Origin: Paramecium tetraurelia
Lineage: Eukaryota; Ciliophora; Oligohymenophorea; Peniculida; Parameciidae
Length of the DNA stretch: 64,000 nucleotides
Reading direction: 5' to 3'
Assembly: GCF_000165425.1 (NCBI RefSeq)
Contig: NW_001798983.1
Span: forward strand, 189,259-253,258
Shown: in pieces, positions 48,558 through 62,146 of the stretch
How positions within the stretch are numbered: position 1 is the first letter of the stretch
Layout of the letters: each line of letters starts with the position of its first letter
Program-made: the position numbers and the translations under genes
Notes under the pieces: model-generated
Told to the model about the DNA's origin: nothing
The model's database searches: none
The model's input: only the letters and a program-made list of their open reading frames with translations

Positions 48558-49252
48558 AAATATTATTTATATTTGAATGATTATTTCAATTTATTCAATA
48601 TTTTATTCTTATTCTATTTGCATTTCGATTCTATTATTAATTTATCAAAAAAATTGATTATTAATAAATTTAATCTATATTAAACTAAATGAATAGGAAT
48701 GCTAACAAGTTGAAATATTTTAATAAATTAATCATTTTGAACTACTTAATTATTCTATAAAGTCTTCAAATCTAAATAATTTATTCTTATATATACAATC
48801 AAAAGTATCAATTTGATATATTTCTTTATTTCATCTTTTTTAGATATTTTGAAAATTAATTAGAGAATTTAATAGATAAATCTTTTATATAATTTTGTGA
48901 TTTAAATGAGTTAAATAGCATATTATATAAATTTCATTATTTTTATTTTTAAATAACCTTTAGTTTTAAATTAGCTTAACAATTAAATTAAGTTTAATTC
49001 TATTGAATTATAAGATGCTATCTAAAAATCATTTTATGATATTACATTTACTTTAAAATGTTTTCCATTCACATTAACCAAATATTAAATAAATACAATT
49101 TGTCACCTAATTTAGTTTATTCTATAAAATCTAGTTTATAAAAGAGACAGCACTATGAGAGTGTTTAATATTGGAAAATTATAATTGTTTTTAAAACTAT
49201 ATACTTTGATAAGCTTTTCTAAAATTTAATAAATATATTAATATACATATAA
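48558..49252. other. AT-rich spacer
   Basis: No supported gene, repeat or RNA. Confidence 0.5.
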
Positions 49253-49528
49253 ATGGGTGATTTAACTATTTTAAAAAGAAAATTTGAAAGTTTGAGTATC
49301 GTTGATGAAGAGGCACCATCAATTTAAAAAAAGAATTTCATTCAAGATGGAGACTTATACATTTTGGGCAAAAAAATCTCATCAATTAATTTGGTTACAC
49401 CTCTACAGCATATCATAAATAAGCCAGATATAGTTTCAACTTGTTTGGCATTGAGGACAAAAGATAAATACAATCCTTTCCTGTATATTGATAGACCTAT
49501 TAAAAAAGCTAATGATGAATAATAATGA
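49253..49528 (+). CDS. Small unknown protein
   Basis: Intronless 91-aa frame, MGDLTILKRKFESLSIVDEE at the start and KDKYNPFLYIDRPIKKANDE near the end. Gly2 is not followed by a typical acylation context. The composition is balanced and unlike the flanks. It could be a genuine small protein; no family recognised. Confidence 0.5.
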
Positions 49529-50429
49529 CATATATAAAAATAATTATAAACTTAATAAATAACTACTTATGACAAAAGGAGGCTAAATTTAATAGTTTAT
49601 TCAAGGATCAGGAATGCCAAATGTTAAGTGAGTATATGAATTATTTTAAAGTAAGTTTGAAAATTTAATAAAGAGGCAAAAGATTGAGAATTTAGGAATT
49701 TATGAATAATACGAAATCTGTCAAAAAAATCATCAACCTATAACTCACATATTAAGACTTGGAATACTATAAATAGGAAAAAAGGGATTTATGATTTTAA
49801 AATAAACACATAATCTTTAGCAAAATTAAACTCTTTTTCTAATATATTGATTAATAGAAAATGAATAAGGATTTAAAAATTAATAAATTGATATATTGGA
49901 AGTGGAAACTTTAACACAAATTTAACGAGGATTCGAAGAAACAATAATTTTATTAAGAATATATAAAAATATATAAAAATATTCATTTGCAATAATGATT
50001 ACTAATATAATTAAGCTTTACGAACACAATTTATTATAAAACAATATGTGTAATTAATACAATATTCTTCAAATAAATATGAATTGAAAAATTATCTTTA
50101 AAATCACTAGAGACATTGAAATGATCTATTATTATTTCAGCTCTATAGATATAAGAATTCTAATATGTATAGGTAAAATACTTATGAGATATAAATAAGA
50201 GAAAAAAATGATATAGAGCTGATTTTATATTGATTAAGTTTATGTAATTTAATTCTAATCAATTAGAGTAATCATGGAATTTAAAAATTATATCTCAATT
50301 TATTGATATCTCTAAACAATGTTCAATTTTAAATATATGAGGTTTGTCTCTATTTGATAATAATCAACAAATTTTTAATCAATTAAAATTGGTATAATCT
50401 TTGTGTGCCCAAATAATGAATAATTTAAT
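49529..50429. other. AT-rich spacer
   Basis: Only short broken frames on both strands; nothing can be assigned. Confidence 0.45.
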
Positions 50430-51500
50430 AATAATAGTGATCAATCTTATTGTTTTTGAGGGATTTCAGGAGGGAAGTTTTTGATTTTGGTTATCCTGGA
50501 AGATCTGGTTATTCTATTTATACTTATGATTTATAATTACATTTAATATATTTTAATTGAAATGAATCCAATCATCTAATGTTTTTAATTCATGAAATCC
50601 AGGTAGTGTATATTCAGGTGGTGTTGGATCTATTTTTCTTGGTTCACCTTTTCTTAAATTATATTAATATTTAGGATTAATGACAGTTGATTAAGTAATT
50701 CTAACAATTTAGGCTTTTAATAAATGTTTTTCTTTCCAAAGAAATAAGGATTATTAAGACATCAGCTTCTAGATTACCTGTAAACATATATGTAATTTGT
50801 TATGAAATATTGATTTATTATAGTGTAATCAATGGTAATTCAACCAAATCCTTATCATTTCAGATGTCTGTGCGTGCCCAATAAGATTTAGTATTAATTC
50901 CACATCCTCTAGGTTTAACATCAGGTAGTAATTCTCCATCTCAACTGGACTATAAGCTAATCCTTCAGCAATATGATAATCGTTTTATCTACCCATGATT
51001 TTACCCCAAAAAATCTTAGTTTAAATACTGATTTAATAACAGATAATAACTAATAATAATTAATAAAGAATTACTGTTAATGCTTTTAATATTTTATAAT
51101 TTTCATGAATTCCAATACCTGCCCATTCATATAAATAAGATTCTTCAATTAAATTAGGTAAATATCCAGTTGAATTAGTTTCTTAAGGTTCTTCATCAGT
51201 TCCAAGATTTATTTTATTTACAATTGTCAATGTTGTTTATTGTCTATTTGAATCCTTATATACTTTTGATCTATAAAATTCATTGTATTTTTCAAATTTA
51301 TATCCATTTGATTTAACTTAAATGGAGTAATCTTCAAATAATTCAACAGCATTCTATTATTCAATATTTATTAATATGTTTGGATTATCCAATAAGATTT
51401 TACTGAATACAATATTCAAATGAACATATAAATTTCTATCCTATTTCTTTTTTCTTACTGTTTCTCTTTTAGCATTTATACAACAATTAATATATATTAA
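50430..51500 (-). pseudogene. Radial spoke head protein RSP4/6 pseudogene
   Basis: Reverse-strand relic of RSP4/RSP6 (RSPH4A/6A), part of the radial spoke head in cilia. Family pieces are clear in order: LYVHLNIVFSKILLDNPN, NAVELFEDYS, YLYEWAGIGIHENYKILKAL, an intact 25-nt intron, LRF / WGKIMGRQNDYHIAEG, GELLPDVKPRGCGINTKSYW, DLVELPLIT, TYMFTGNLEAD and LPGFHELKTLDDWIHFNQNI. They lie in different frames: a two-base insertion in a T run at LRFWG, a one-base loss before GELLPD, an in-frame TGA after ARTDI, and a further shift after GNLEAD. No start codon is found. Breaks are described, not repaired. Confidence 0.82.
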
Positions 51501-51599
51501 TATGGTATATATTAAAATTAAACTATCGAAATTGCAAAGAACAAGTTGTTGTCAAATTGAATATTTACAAAATATATATTTTAATACAAAGCTTATCTA

Positions 51600-53347
51600 T
51601 CAAATTCTTCTACAACAAGATATAATTTTTGAATATATTTTTTGTAATAGTCTTTTTAAATATCTAAAGAATCCGATAAAAGACAATGTTAACACAATGT
51701 CTAGCAATTCGATAATAAAGGTCTTCTTAAGAACTCCTTCTCCATACTATAATGGCTAAATGCAAGCTACATCTCCATTTTTCAATAAGAATAGGATTAC
51801 ATTATTATTGATTTAATTTTTTTAGATATGAAAATCTATAGCTTAGACTCCATATTTAAAGTATGGCATTCTTAATTTCATCGTATCAGTTTTGTTTGAC
51901 TTATTTTCTAGACTTTACATATCAACTAAATGCATTTTGAATTTGGATTAGGAACTTTCTGATAACTAAATGGAATTAATATGAGTAATAGTACTATATA
52001 AATGAGTTGATCTTGCTGGTCAAAGATGATTTTCTTAAATATCTCTCTTTCTTATTCAAAAATGTTCAATTTAATTTTTTTTGGATTCCATTAATCAAAT
52101 TACTTGGCAAACATGAAAGGTTTTATTTTTAAAAAGTAGAGGTATTTTTTACCGAAGGATACTATCATTACATTGTGGTCTGGATTGTAATCATAAAGTA
52201 GTTCAATTTACTAGATTTATTCAAGACTTATCATTTCATCTGTAATGTCTATGTTTAAGAATACATTTTTATATTCATTTAAAGCCATTCCAATGATTTT
52301 ATATTTATCATTAGTAACTCTAAAGGTAATTAAAAAATATACTCTAAATAAAATACACCAATTGTGCTGTCATTTAGAAAAAATAATTTCATAACTTAAA
52401 AGTAGAGTACGTGTGTTATTTGGAATGATTGAATTTTGCTTATCTTCTATGAATTGGCTACACTTAAATAAGAGTAAATTAATTACAATCATAGAAATGA
52501 ATTTCTCTATCATTTTAATAATTAAAGATAATATTTTGATTTTTGGTTGCAATATTCTTAATTAAATGCTTAGTAGTATGTATGATTTCTAATTCATTAT
52601 CCCTTAATAGAGCAATTTCTGATTCATTATTTTGATAGTCATAGAGAACAAAGAGTATATAATTCGATTCTTCAACGAAGGTTGTTACTATTTTGTTTTT
52701 CAAATTTAATTATAATTCTTCGTTCCAAAAATTGTTTAATGTGATTGCTTGTGATAAATCAAAAAAGTTGGTCCCATAATCAGAGTAGATGGAAATATCT
52801 AACAATGTTAACATAAGATTCATACCAACTTGTGCCATCTCAGTATTAATAGTATTCTTAATATTTAATAGATAAATGGAATCAATAGAATTGTTCATTT
52901 TATTCCTTAAAAATATTGATTCGGATATGAGGTTGAATGATTATCGATATTGATTATTCATTTATTGCAAAGTATAATCCTCTTCTTCATTTATTTGATA
53001 ATTGATTTTTTTATAAATCTGTTCAATAGTACTTTACATATTGTTTTGTAGGGTGAGAACTAATGAGTTGCTCTGTTCAGTAACTTCATTTAATTCTAGA
53101 ATCATTTTATTATTTGTTTGGTCTTTCATTAATTATAACATATACCGACTCTTTTGATGAAGACTATTTCAGTTTCTATAACAGTATAATCATAGAATAA
53201 GTTGTCTAGTATTTGCGAAAATAAAAACAAGAAACCAATGATGACACAAAACACCACAGTATATTTAACACTTATGGTTCTTATTGATGGTTCTGAATTC
53301 ATAATATTTTTAATTTTTATTAATATACTTTGATAATCATTAATCAT
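51600..53347 (-). CDS. Two-transmembrane protein with large extracellular domain
   Basis: Protein of 547 aa. After a short N-terminus comes a membrane helix (YTVVFCVIIGFLFLFSQILD, about 24-45), a coiled-coil part (ELNEVTEQSNSLVLTLQNNM), then a long probably extracellular or lumenal region containing FFDLSQAITLNNFW, LYDYNPDHNVMIVSFGKKYL and similar strands. A second helix LLDIVLTLSFIGFFRYL lies near the C-terminus, ending in a basic SKIISCCRRI. The layout resembles sensor proteins without a signalling tail. Four introns (23, 29, 23 and 29 nt) leave 548 codons. The first ATG overlaps the upstream hydroxylase stop by 11 bp; a start at Met16 would avoid this. Confidence 0.7.
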
Positions 53348-54681
53348 TTAGATGAGTCTTAATTCTTCTGGTTGATTTAAGTTCCTTGTCAATGAAGTCA
53401 TAATACAAACCAAAGGGTTTCTGTAGACTTTTCCCAAAAATAATCAAACTTTGCATAGCATCATCAAAGCTTTCAGTGTACATGTAGGTAGGTTACACAG
53501 TTTGAATAGGATAGCTACGATCAGCATGAATAAAAGGATCGAATTTTTCATATTTTGCCTTAGGGAAATGCTAGTTATTAATAGAAATTAAGAATTACAT
53601 CGCACTCTCCAATTGAACTTGCAATTCCTGCTCCATATCCTTTGATAAATCCATTCTCCTTATAAGCACCAAATTCAAGAGTAAACCAATATAAAGTGCC
53701 CAGTCTACTGAGATCTTATTTCTTTGCACCACAAGATAAGATGCCTAATTCTTATGAAAGATCTGCCACTTCTTTATCAGCGAACAGTGGTACATGACCA
53801 ACAAGTTCATGGACGATATCAGGTTCAGGTGTATACTCTGGAGTTGAATGATGTCTTATATATTATGTGCAACAAAACACTCTATGTCCAAGAGCATTTA
53901 AGAATTCTCTTTAACTAAGTATTCCATGAGTGGCTTTGATTCTAAATCCAGTTTCGGCTCTTAAGTATGCATCAATGTCTCTTAATTAAGGAATTTTGTA
54001 TTTGAATCCAAGAGCATTTTCAATTTTCACAAAATTATTCAAATATCTTTAAGACATCACTAAATTAACCTTTTCTCTTAATATTGTGTAGATTTTCTTC
54101 CATGTTTATTCCTCTTACTCTGTATAATTGATATAAGGGACTGGTTCTCCAACCAGATGAGCTTATGAGAGTTTTGCAATTTCTTCTCTTCTCTTTCTGT
54201 ATTCAATATCCTTGAATTATGGATGATCTTAATTATTTTCTTCATTGACTTCCATAATTGTACCAACTAAATGTCTAAAACTGCAAATTACTTGTTTTTA
54301 GATCTTCATCTGTTCTTGGATACCATGGGACTGAAGGTACAGACATATCATTATTTATCAGAACTTAATCATATCTCTATTGCAAATCGTATATCAATTC
54401 ATTATACTTTTTATCTTCAACCTTTTCAAATGTCAATTTTACTACAATATTCTACCCCCTAGTATATATAAATGTAGTTAATACTTGTGTGTTCTGCTTA
54501 ATTTAAGAGGCTCAATATCTGTTAAATTAATTTTGTGATTTGAAAATGATTTTAGAATGTTTCTCAAACTACCCCAATAATCTCTAGTGATTATTTCCAC
54601 GTCCTAGAGGTTTTCATAACTAAAGTTTTTTTTGATGTATGAGAAACGAGATAGAGATTTGAAAATTGAATTCAAATACAT
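53337..54681 (-). CDS. Aromatic amino acid hydroxylase (Phe/Tyr/Trp type)
   Basis: Tetrahydrobiopterin- and iron-dependent hydroxylase of 421 aa. The N-terminus (about 35-100) has an ACT-like regulatory part ([14 protein letters not shown]). The catalytic core has [52 protein letters not shown] and [20 protein letters not shown], with the two iron-binding His in HELVGH, and [16 protein letters not shown] for the iron-binding Glu, then [15 protein letters not shown]. Three introns (26, 25 and 28 nt) leave 422 codons. Whether the substrate is Phe, Tyr or Trp cannot be told. No residues of the iron site are missing. Confidence 0.93.
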
Positions 54682-54727
54682 TTTAACTATTTTATTTTAT
54701 TAACTTTAAATTATTTTAGTCACTAAT

Positions 54728-56599
54728 TCAAATTTACTCAAGATTTTTAAAATTATTCTTTACAACGACTGCAATTTTAGGTAAAGTCTACTATTCATAT
54801 ATTTTTTCTTTGATACTCATAACTTTAGGATTAATATCCTTCATAATAATTTCTGGAGTTCTCTAAAAATTAATTATAATATAGCCGTTACTTTAACTAT
54901 AGGAGATGCAAATTAAGAAGAATTATTTGAATCAACAGCCTACTTCAATTTACTAACTAAGAGATATTAAGGTAATCTGTAAGATTAAGGTTAGTCATCA
55001 TCGAATATCACATCTGTAAGATCATCATCTAAATTCTTGATTGAAATATTTTCTTCACTATCATTAAATTACTCTTAAATTTATTGCATCATTGTAATTT
55101 GTGGAGTCAATAACAAATTATCCTACTTCTTCTATCCAACATGATGTAACTGAGGAGTCATAAACCATGGTTTAATTTAGGTTGAAGGACCAATAAAATT
55201 CTTCATAAATCCACAACTACCTGCATCTGTATTACTTGATTTAATAGTACCTTTAGTATCTAAATATTATTCTTCTGATTTATTTAGTTCTGAATATCTA
55301 ATTCTATCCAAATTTATCATATACCATTCATGTCTCAAGGCATCCCTTGGCTAAGGCCTCTGAGATGGTCGAGGATGAAGTAAAAGTTTCAATAATGAAA
55401 ATCCTAACAATATTTGAACTATTTACCTACTTTGCTTATGATATTTTCAATAGAACAGTAATCAACCTTGCAATGAAAATTTCTCATTACAACTTCATTG
55501 TAAGTCTTACCCTTAAAAGGAGATTTGCCAGAAATCAAAAGGAACATCAAACACCCAACACTAAAAATGTCTACCTTAGTATCATAAAGTTTATCTTGCA
55601 AAATTTCTGGAGCTACGAATCCAGGAGTTCCGCATCTTTGAAACATATAATTACCCAACGGATCATAAAAATCAGCCAATCCGAAATCAGCTATAACAAC
55701 ATCTTCTAAAACTCCATTTTTCCGCAATATCATATTTTCAGGTTTTAGATCTCTATGTAGAATGTTCTGTTTGTGTAAATAATCTAAAGAATCCAATAAA
55801 GTGGCCAAAATGCTCGCTACTATTTATTCTGAGTGTTTTTGATTCTGCTCTATCTGTTTTTACAATTCCCCTCCTTATAGATAATCTTAAATTAATAAGA
55901 CATGAGCGTCATCTTCAAACACTTCATGCATTTTTATCAATCCTTTGTAATTCAGCTTCCTCATAATCTAAATTTCTTTAATCAAGGCTTGCTTATCAGT
56001 GTCTTTATTCATATTACATTTTTCAAAAGCCTTAACTGCTAATTATTATTTATCCTACTTTTTGGTACAAAGATACACCTGACGTATTTAAATTTCATTA
56101 CCTTTGCGAAATTCCCTTTTCCTATAAGCTTCTCTATAACATACTTTTCTTTGAAGGAACGTTTAATACATTACTTTTTGAGAAATTCCCAAATCTATTA
56201 GTTTAGTTCTTTTGATATAGAATAAAGTTCTTTGAATTTTTGATTTCGAATTATGCGTATACCATATTTTTTCTAAATTGGATGTTTAAATTACTTTATG
56301 GCAAGCATCACCTTCCTAATCATTTTTATATTTAATTCTCTCTATTCTTGATAAACTTAAATCAACATGGTAAATGTATGCCTTATTTGGCTACATTTTA
56401 ATCAAATGAATACCCTCAACTTCATTAATTTGCTATTATAGATGATATAATTTTTGCTAATCCAAAAACCAGTTGTTTTGCTTTTTTCAAAAAGGGCAGA
56501 TTGAAAATCAACCAATTCTTCTTCCACTTAAAAGGTAGTTTTCTCCCAAAATGACCTCGAGATTTTGGCATCATCAAAAAAGGATAACTTTATTTGCAT
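54728..56599 (-). CDS. CaMK-type Ser/Thr kinase with PH-like N-terminal domain
   Basis: Kinase of 583 aa. Residues 1-145 look like a PH-type domain seen in many ciliate kinases (TTGFWISKNYIIYNSKLM, KKYGIRIIRNQKFKELYSI, IWEFLKKQCI). The kinase domain follows: [68 protein letters not shown], and RCGTPGFVAPEIL, KVDIFSVGCLMF. It ends with a polar tail (TDVIFDDDQPQS). Five introns (23, 22, 23, 23 and 29 nt) leave 584 codons. The subfamily is CaMK/CDPK-like without EF hands. Start chosen as the first in-frame ATG. Confidence 0.9.
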
Positions 56600-57700
56600 C
56601 GATAATATTAATTAATTAATAATCACTCAATTTAGGATTCTTCCTATTAATCTCTTATTTCTAATTTTATAAGATCTTATAATTTTAATATATTTTGGTT
56701 AAAATCATTTTGACACTTACCATACTACTTTACTTTATTTCATAATAGCATCTGTTGTTGGTTTACTTTATAGTGATATTTTATTCAACACCATTAATAT
56801 TCATTTTATAAACTGAATTCAATCAATTTTATAATTAAAAATCAATAAATTACTGAATTTAATTCAGTTGAATTAAATTATTAAAATTATCGGTGTTTGT
56901 TTTCATTCTTGAATTACAAAAATCCCTCCAAATATTGATGCTCTTTAATAATATACCAATAAGATAGCATAATATTTAAAAGTGCATTATTTTAAATAAT
57001 AAAAGTAATTTGATACATTTTAATTTCCGTAAAAATTACTAAAGAATGAATTGAATTCTTATATTCAATAAATAATTTTGTAAAATATATACCGTTATAA
57101 GCCATTACAATTGACTTCTGAGTATTTAAAGTAAATCACACTTGATCTACTTTATTTCAAAAACATTATATCCTTATGTAATCATGATTGCTTATCCAAA
57201 TTATTCATCTAATAGTTCTCTAAATTTATATGCTAATGATCTTTATTTTTCATTATCATTAATATATATATCATAATTAAAATAATACAATAAAGGTTTC
57301 GCAATTTGTTATAATCTAAAAATTCAAGGGCTTGTAATACTCCTATTTTGAATCACTTGTGCTGATTTAGCATCCCTTCAAGTCAAGAATTTTGATATAA
57401 CAATTAATCTGTCTTCAGAATTAAAGTGATTATGTATATTTATGCTATTTTTTTTATCTTAAATTGAGTGATCTCAATTCAGAATAACAATTAATATTAG
57501 TCTTTGAATATCATCTTCCCATTCTATCTGTTATTAATAACTAAATGAAATTTGATTTTTCAATTGTATCAATAACAATTGTTAGGCAATAATTGTACTA
57601 AAATATAGATCTTATCATACTCAATCCTCATTTTTATTCGATTTATATTGATAATTCATAATTTTCAGTATTTTATGTAAGTATTAGATTATACTTTTAT
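56600..57700. other. AT-rich spacer
   Basis: No supported feature on either strand. Confidence 0.5.
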
Positions 57701-58090
57701 AATATCTTTTTAATAGTATATTTCTATTCTTCAAACTATTATCTATCTAAAGCAATCTAATTTCATATCATTTTTCAAGTAGTTTAATTAATTTATATTA
57801 CAAATGCATTTCTTGCATATTTTATTGAATTCACAAATAATTTAATTGACATCATTGTCTATATAAATAAAACATCTTTGAATTGCTAACAACTCATCAA
57901 AGCGAATTAATAAAGTATTTTCTTTGGTTTTGATTATTACTGTAACCTTAGGCATACTAGGACTTGACTATCCATTTTCAAATCATTCTAATGATATATC
58001 GTGAAATACTTCAAAAGAAAATTTGTATTCAAAGTATTCTTTATGAGAAAGTGTATAATTTTGCTTATAATTATTGTAGCATAATGTAAA
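57700..58090 (-). pseudogene. Possible decayed gene with an internal TGA
   Basis: A reverse-strand frame reads coding-like, YTLSHKEYFEYKFSFEVFHD, then MPKVTVIIKTKENTLLIRFD and ICEFNKICKKCICNINQLNY, with a single TGA in between at a place where Trp would fit (DISLE-stop-FENG). No intron removes it without losing the later frame. No family recognised. Confidence 0.35.
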
Positions 58091-58202
58091 TGATGGTTTT
58101 ATTTGGTTCTAATACTAAAATAACCATCGGGTTCTGATTATTTAGATAGTGTTAAAAATAGAAAATCATGAATCAAATATCATAGAAGAGATTAAAATAT
58201 TA

Positions 58203-58595
58203 TCAAAATGATGTTTTCTAATTTTTTTCTTTTGGATTAAAGTAACTTACTAATTTTAAACTCATGTTCAATAATTTTTGTTTCTTTTGTATTAGTATCA
58301 TTATTCTGTTCTGTTCTTACTTAATTTCCATTGATGAAATTCTTTATTATTTAAAATAGGCTAATTTAGCTTTTTCTTAGGCTTAAATTTCGTCATATCG
58401 ACACCTATGATCAGGATTTGAAAGTAATCGATAAGCCTAAGAAATAATTTTAAATTATGTTATTCGAAGATTCCTATCCTCATCATATCTTGATAATTTA
58501 CTGGATGATGTCATCTGGCAAGGTCCAATAGGCTTGTTTTATTCGGGCATGATTATACAATACCTAGATTTCATTAAGTACAAACATTAGATGAT
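58203..58595 (-). pseudogene. Probable J-domain (DnaJ-like) gene relic
   Basis: The end of a J-domain is readable: FKIISQAYRLLSNPDHRCRY, then DEIQAQEKAKLAYFK. The front half with IKQAYWTL and NLGIVQSCPNKT lies in other frames, and the HPD tripeptide is not present in one continuous frame. This suggests frameshifts. One frame is open over the whole stretch, so a diverged living gene is still possible. Confidence 0.45.
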
Positions 58596-59867
58596 TGGAA
58601 GCATTTCATTTAAATATATTTAATTTAATTATAAATTTAATATATATTAGTTTGGTTCTTTTAATACCATATGATTACCAGAAGGTATAGAAACAGATGT
58701 ATATTAAAAATAAATAGAAGCAGCTGATCCATTTGAAATAGATTAAAATAAATTTCAAATGATAAATTTACAAATAATAAACGGTGACACAACTGATTAT
58801 AACCCTTTACCTAGAGATGTTAATAATAAAGTTAATGATGGCGTTATTAGTATTAATCTTTAGTTTGGAAGAGATTAATAACTGTCTATTCTGAAAATCA
58901 TATAATTAATCATTATAATAGAATAAAGTATTATCATAATTGTATAATGGTTTTAAAACGATTTTTTAAGATCTCTTAAAATACATAAATAAATTAAGCC
59001 ATATCTACAATTTATAATAGAAAGGAAATGCTTTAATTTATAAATCCAATGTTTGCAAATAATTTGAAAGCTACTATGATAAAAATTAAGAGAATAAACA
59101 GTGAACTAAATTAATCTATAGTAAAACCACCCTTAAGTCCAAATTCTAAAAGAAAAAATAAAATAAATATTTAGAAATTTGACTAACGTTGGAAGTATAA
59201 CTGGATTAATTAGTATACTATCTAATAATTCTCACATATTAAATTCTGGTCTGTATATAGAACAGAAGGAAAATTGATTTTCTGACAAGATAAGAATATG
59301 CACCGAATGCTTTATTATAAAATACTTTTAAACTTTATATATATATTGTATACAATTATAAGTTTAAATATATAGAATGTAAAATTAAAAATATTTGTAT
59401 TGAAATTTCTTTAATTTACTCAAAAACAGCCATAGAATTATTCTAGTTTAAACCATATTTAACCAAAAAATAATTCGATTAAGTAAATTTAAAGAACACA
59501 TTATAAGAATTTTTGATAAAGAAATTGAATTCTGATCAACTTTAGATAAATTGTATAAAATTGATTATAAAAAAAAAAAGTTTATTATGAATTCTCAAAA
59601 TAATTTTATTCTTTTAAGGAAGCCTTGAAATTCATATATTAATTAGACTGATTAGCATGTTATCATAAATTCATATCCATTTATTCTTCTAAACTAAAAG
59701 AATTGAAGTAGTCAAAAAAAGTTATGTTTGGTTATATCTCAAACATAACCATTTTTGTTAAAAATTCTTTGTGTTATGCTTTTTAGTTAAATTATGGAGT
59801 TATATGAATATGTTAAACAATCTGGATTGATTTCCTTTTATAGTTATTTAATATATTGAATTTATTT
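58596..59867. other. AT-rich stretch with one gene fragment
   Basis: Around 58675-58925 a plus-strand frame reads EAADPFEIDQNKFQMINLQI and LPRDVNNKVNDGVISINLQF, protein-like but without start or end. The remainder shows nothing. Confidence 0.35.
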
Positions 59868-61769
59868 ATGAATCATCCATTAGTAAATATACCATTAACT
59901 TAGGGAATAAAATGTAGAAAATTGTGTCAAGCTATTGATTTATATGGGATAAATCCAAATTTATTGATTTTTGGTAATCAAAAATATTCAAGTATACTTG
60001 GAAGCCTCCTGACAATAATAGCTTCGACATTGACATTCGGATATTTAGTGTAGTAAGTCTAAGAATTGGTGTACAAGTAACTCCCTTAAACAATATTATC
60101 AGAACACTTAGTAACTGAAACTTCTGTACACATTTATAATATATAGCCATTTCCATTGGAAAATCATAATTTTACATTATCAATATCAGTTGCTAATATG
60201 GAACAAAATCCATTAAAGACAATTGATAAATACTTTACAATTAAGGTTGAAAATTGTTAAAGATCAAGGTAACTTAATACAACAACTAATAAAATCGATG
60301 TTGTTAATACGTATGCGTAAAGTTATAAATTAGATGTATTAATTATCCAACAGAGGCTTGCGCGTCAGATAATTTCGTAACAGATATCTAAAAAGAATAT
60401 TTCAGTAAAATTCGATTAGGAACGGCTTAGTGCATCAAGAAAGATATCTTGTAAAGTAAACCACCTGTAATGATATATCATCAAATTAGGTACTATAAGG
60501 GATTGTTTCAGGAAATTTATACTCCTACATCACTATTAAGTTTTCAGCATGTAAGAATAGTACAGAGAAATAGGATTGTGCTTCAAGGGATGAGATTAAT
60601 AAAGAATTAATTAATGGTTATTATGTTGTTCATATGAGTGATTCTCTAATTTAAATGAGTAACCCTGAGAGTATCCAAAAAAACTTCATAAAAATGTAGT
60701 ATACATAATTTTCAATATCAACCTCCAAAACTATATATCAAGGATTCAGAATTATCCAATCATTGACTGATGATGGTGTATTAATTAACAATGTTGTAGA
60801 AGACTCATTTTTGGTTCAATAGTACTATTAAGAATCAACTGCAGATTATAATGAAGATTATTTAATCTTACATAGTCTAATACTTGATAATAAATACACC
60901 AATTATTAAAGATCATACATTAAGTTACTGACCATCTTAAGTAAGATTGGAGGATTGTGGTAATTAATATTTATTTTCTTTGGTATTATTTCTAAACCAT
61001 TTATTTTAACTGAAATGAAAATCAATTTAGCAAATAAATTATTTAGATTTCAGTAAGAGGAGAATGATCTAACTTAAAGCATAAAGAGAGATGTGAGTAT
61101 GAAATCGAATGTAGAAAAATATGTGAGATAACCATAACATAAATTGTCAAGTTCAATATCAAGTATTATACAATTTTTATTTGGGTGCAACAAGGCAAGA
61201 ATAAAATAATTGGATTAAGCAAATCTGAAAATCCAAGAAAATTTAGATGTGGTTGAAATAATGAAAAAATTTTAGGAATTTGACAATCTGAAATCGATAA
61301 TTTTGACAACTAATTAGAGAGTCTTATTTGATATTATTCCAATTCCATTAATAACGAATATATAAAATAAAATTGAAACAGATTCATAATCAAGTAATTT
61401 AATTATTTTAGTAAAGGTTAGCGTCAGTCCAAAGATAATTTTGAAAGATTTATTGAGGCTTATAAATCATTTTGTTAAATTCGTGATATGTCTGATACAA
61501 TTGAAAATATTGGATAAAAAATAATTACCCATTTGGATTAGGATATGATTAAACTGTTTTATGAATATCATTTGGACTCAGAATAGAAATAGGTTCTATA
61601 ATTATTATCTGAAGAGAGGAAATCTAAAATTTTAGATAGAAACTATCTAGATTCTGAATCAAAAATAAGTTTATCTCCATGTAATTCAAATCATTAAGAA
61701 GTCCAAGCCGTAAAGATATTTCTTAATAACTAACAAATTAAAAGAAAATTAGGAAGTTTATAGATGTGA
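59868..61769 (+). CDS. Two-transmembrane protein with Cys-containing ectodomain
   Basis: Protein of 610 aa. It starts MNHPLVNIPLTQGIKCRKLC, then a first membrane helix SSILGSLLTIIASTLTFGYL (about 40-60). The lumenal/extracellular region contains Cys pairs (TCINYPTEACASDN, FSACKNSTEKQDCASRDE). A second helix LWQLIFIFFGIISKPFIL lies at about 340-360, followed by a 240-residue cytosolic tail (RFQQEENDLTQSIKRD, LDSEQKQVLQLLSEERKSKI). Three 23-nt introns leave 611 codons. I recognise the layout (short N-tail, helix, Cys domain, WQL-containing helix) as a common ciliate membrane-protein type of unknown function. Confidence 0.75.
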
Positions 61770-62146
61770 TAAATTCATTCTTTAATCACTATTTTTTTCA
61801 ATTTTTACCCTAAATTTATATTTTCTTTCTAAATACCTCATTTTTCTATTCATTTATTTTAATTGGAAGATATTAATTTAAAATAGTCACAATAATATTA
61901 AGGTTTGATAATTAATATATAAATAGAAATGAATACATATACAATTTCATTCTGAGTAAAATTTAGTTGAAAAATAAATAAATAAAGAAAAGGAAAGTAT
62001 AAATTATTTGAAATGTGGATTGTATAATCACATAGACTAATCAAATACGTAATGAGTATTCATAAATTATTTATATAGGAGTTGTAGAATTGTGGTTGAA
62101 ATAAAATTAAATGAAATAAAATAATAAATTATATATAATATATAAA
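61770..62146. other. AT-rich spacer
   Basis: Nothing recognised. Confidence 0.5.

Noticed and set aside
51502-51759. 85-codon plus-strand frame
   Set aside because: It is antisense to the last exon of the two-TM protein, whose spliced model sums to whole codons.
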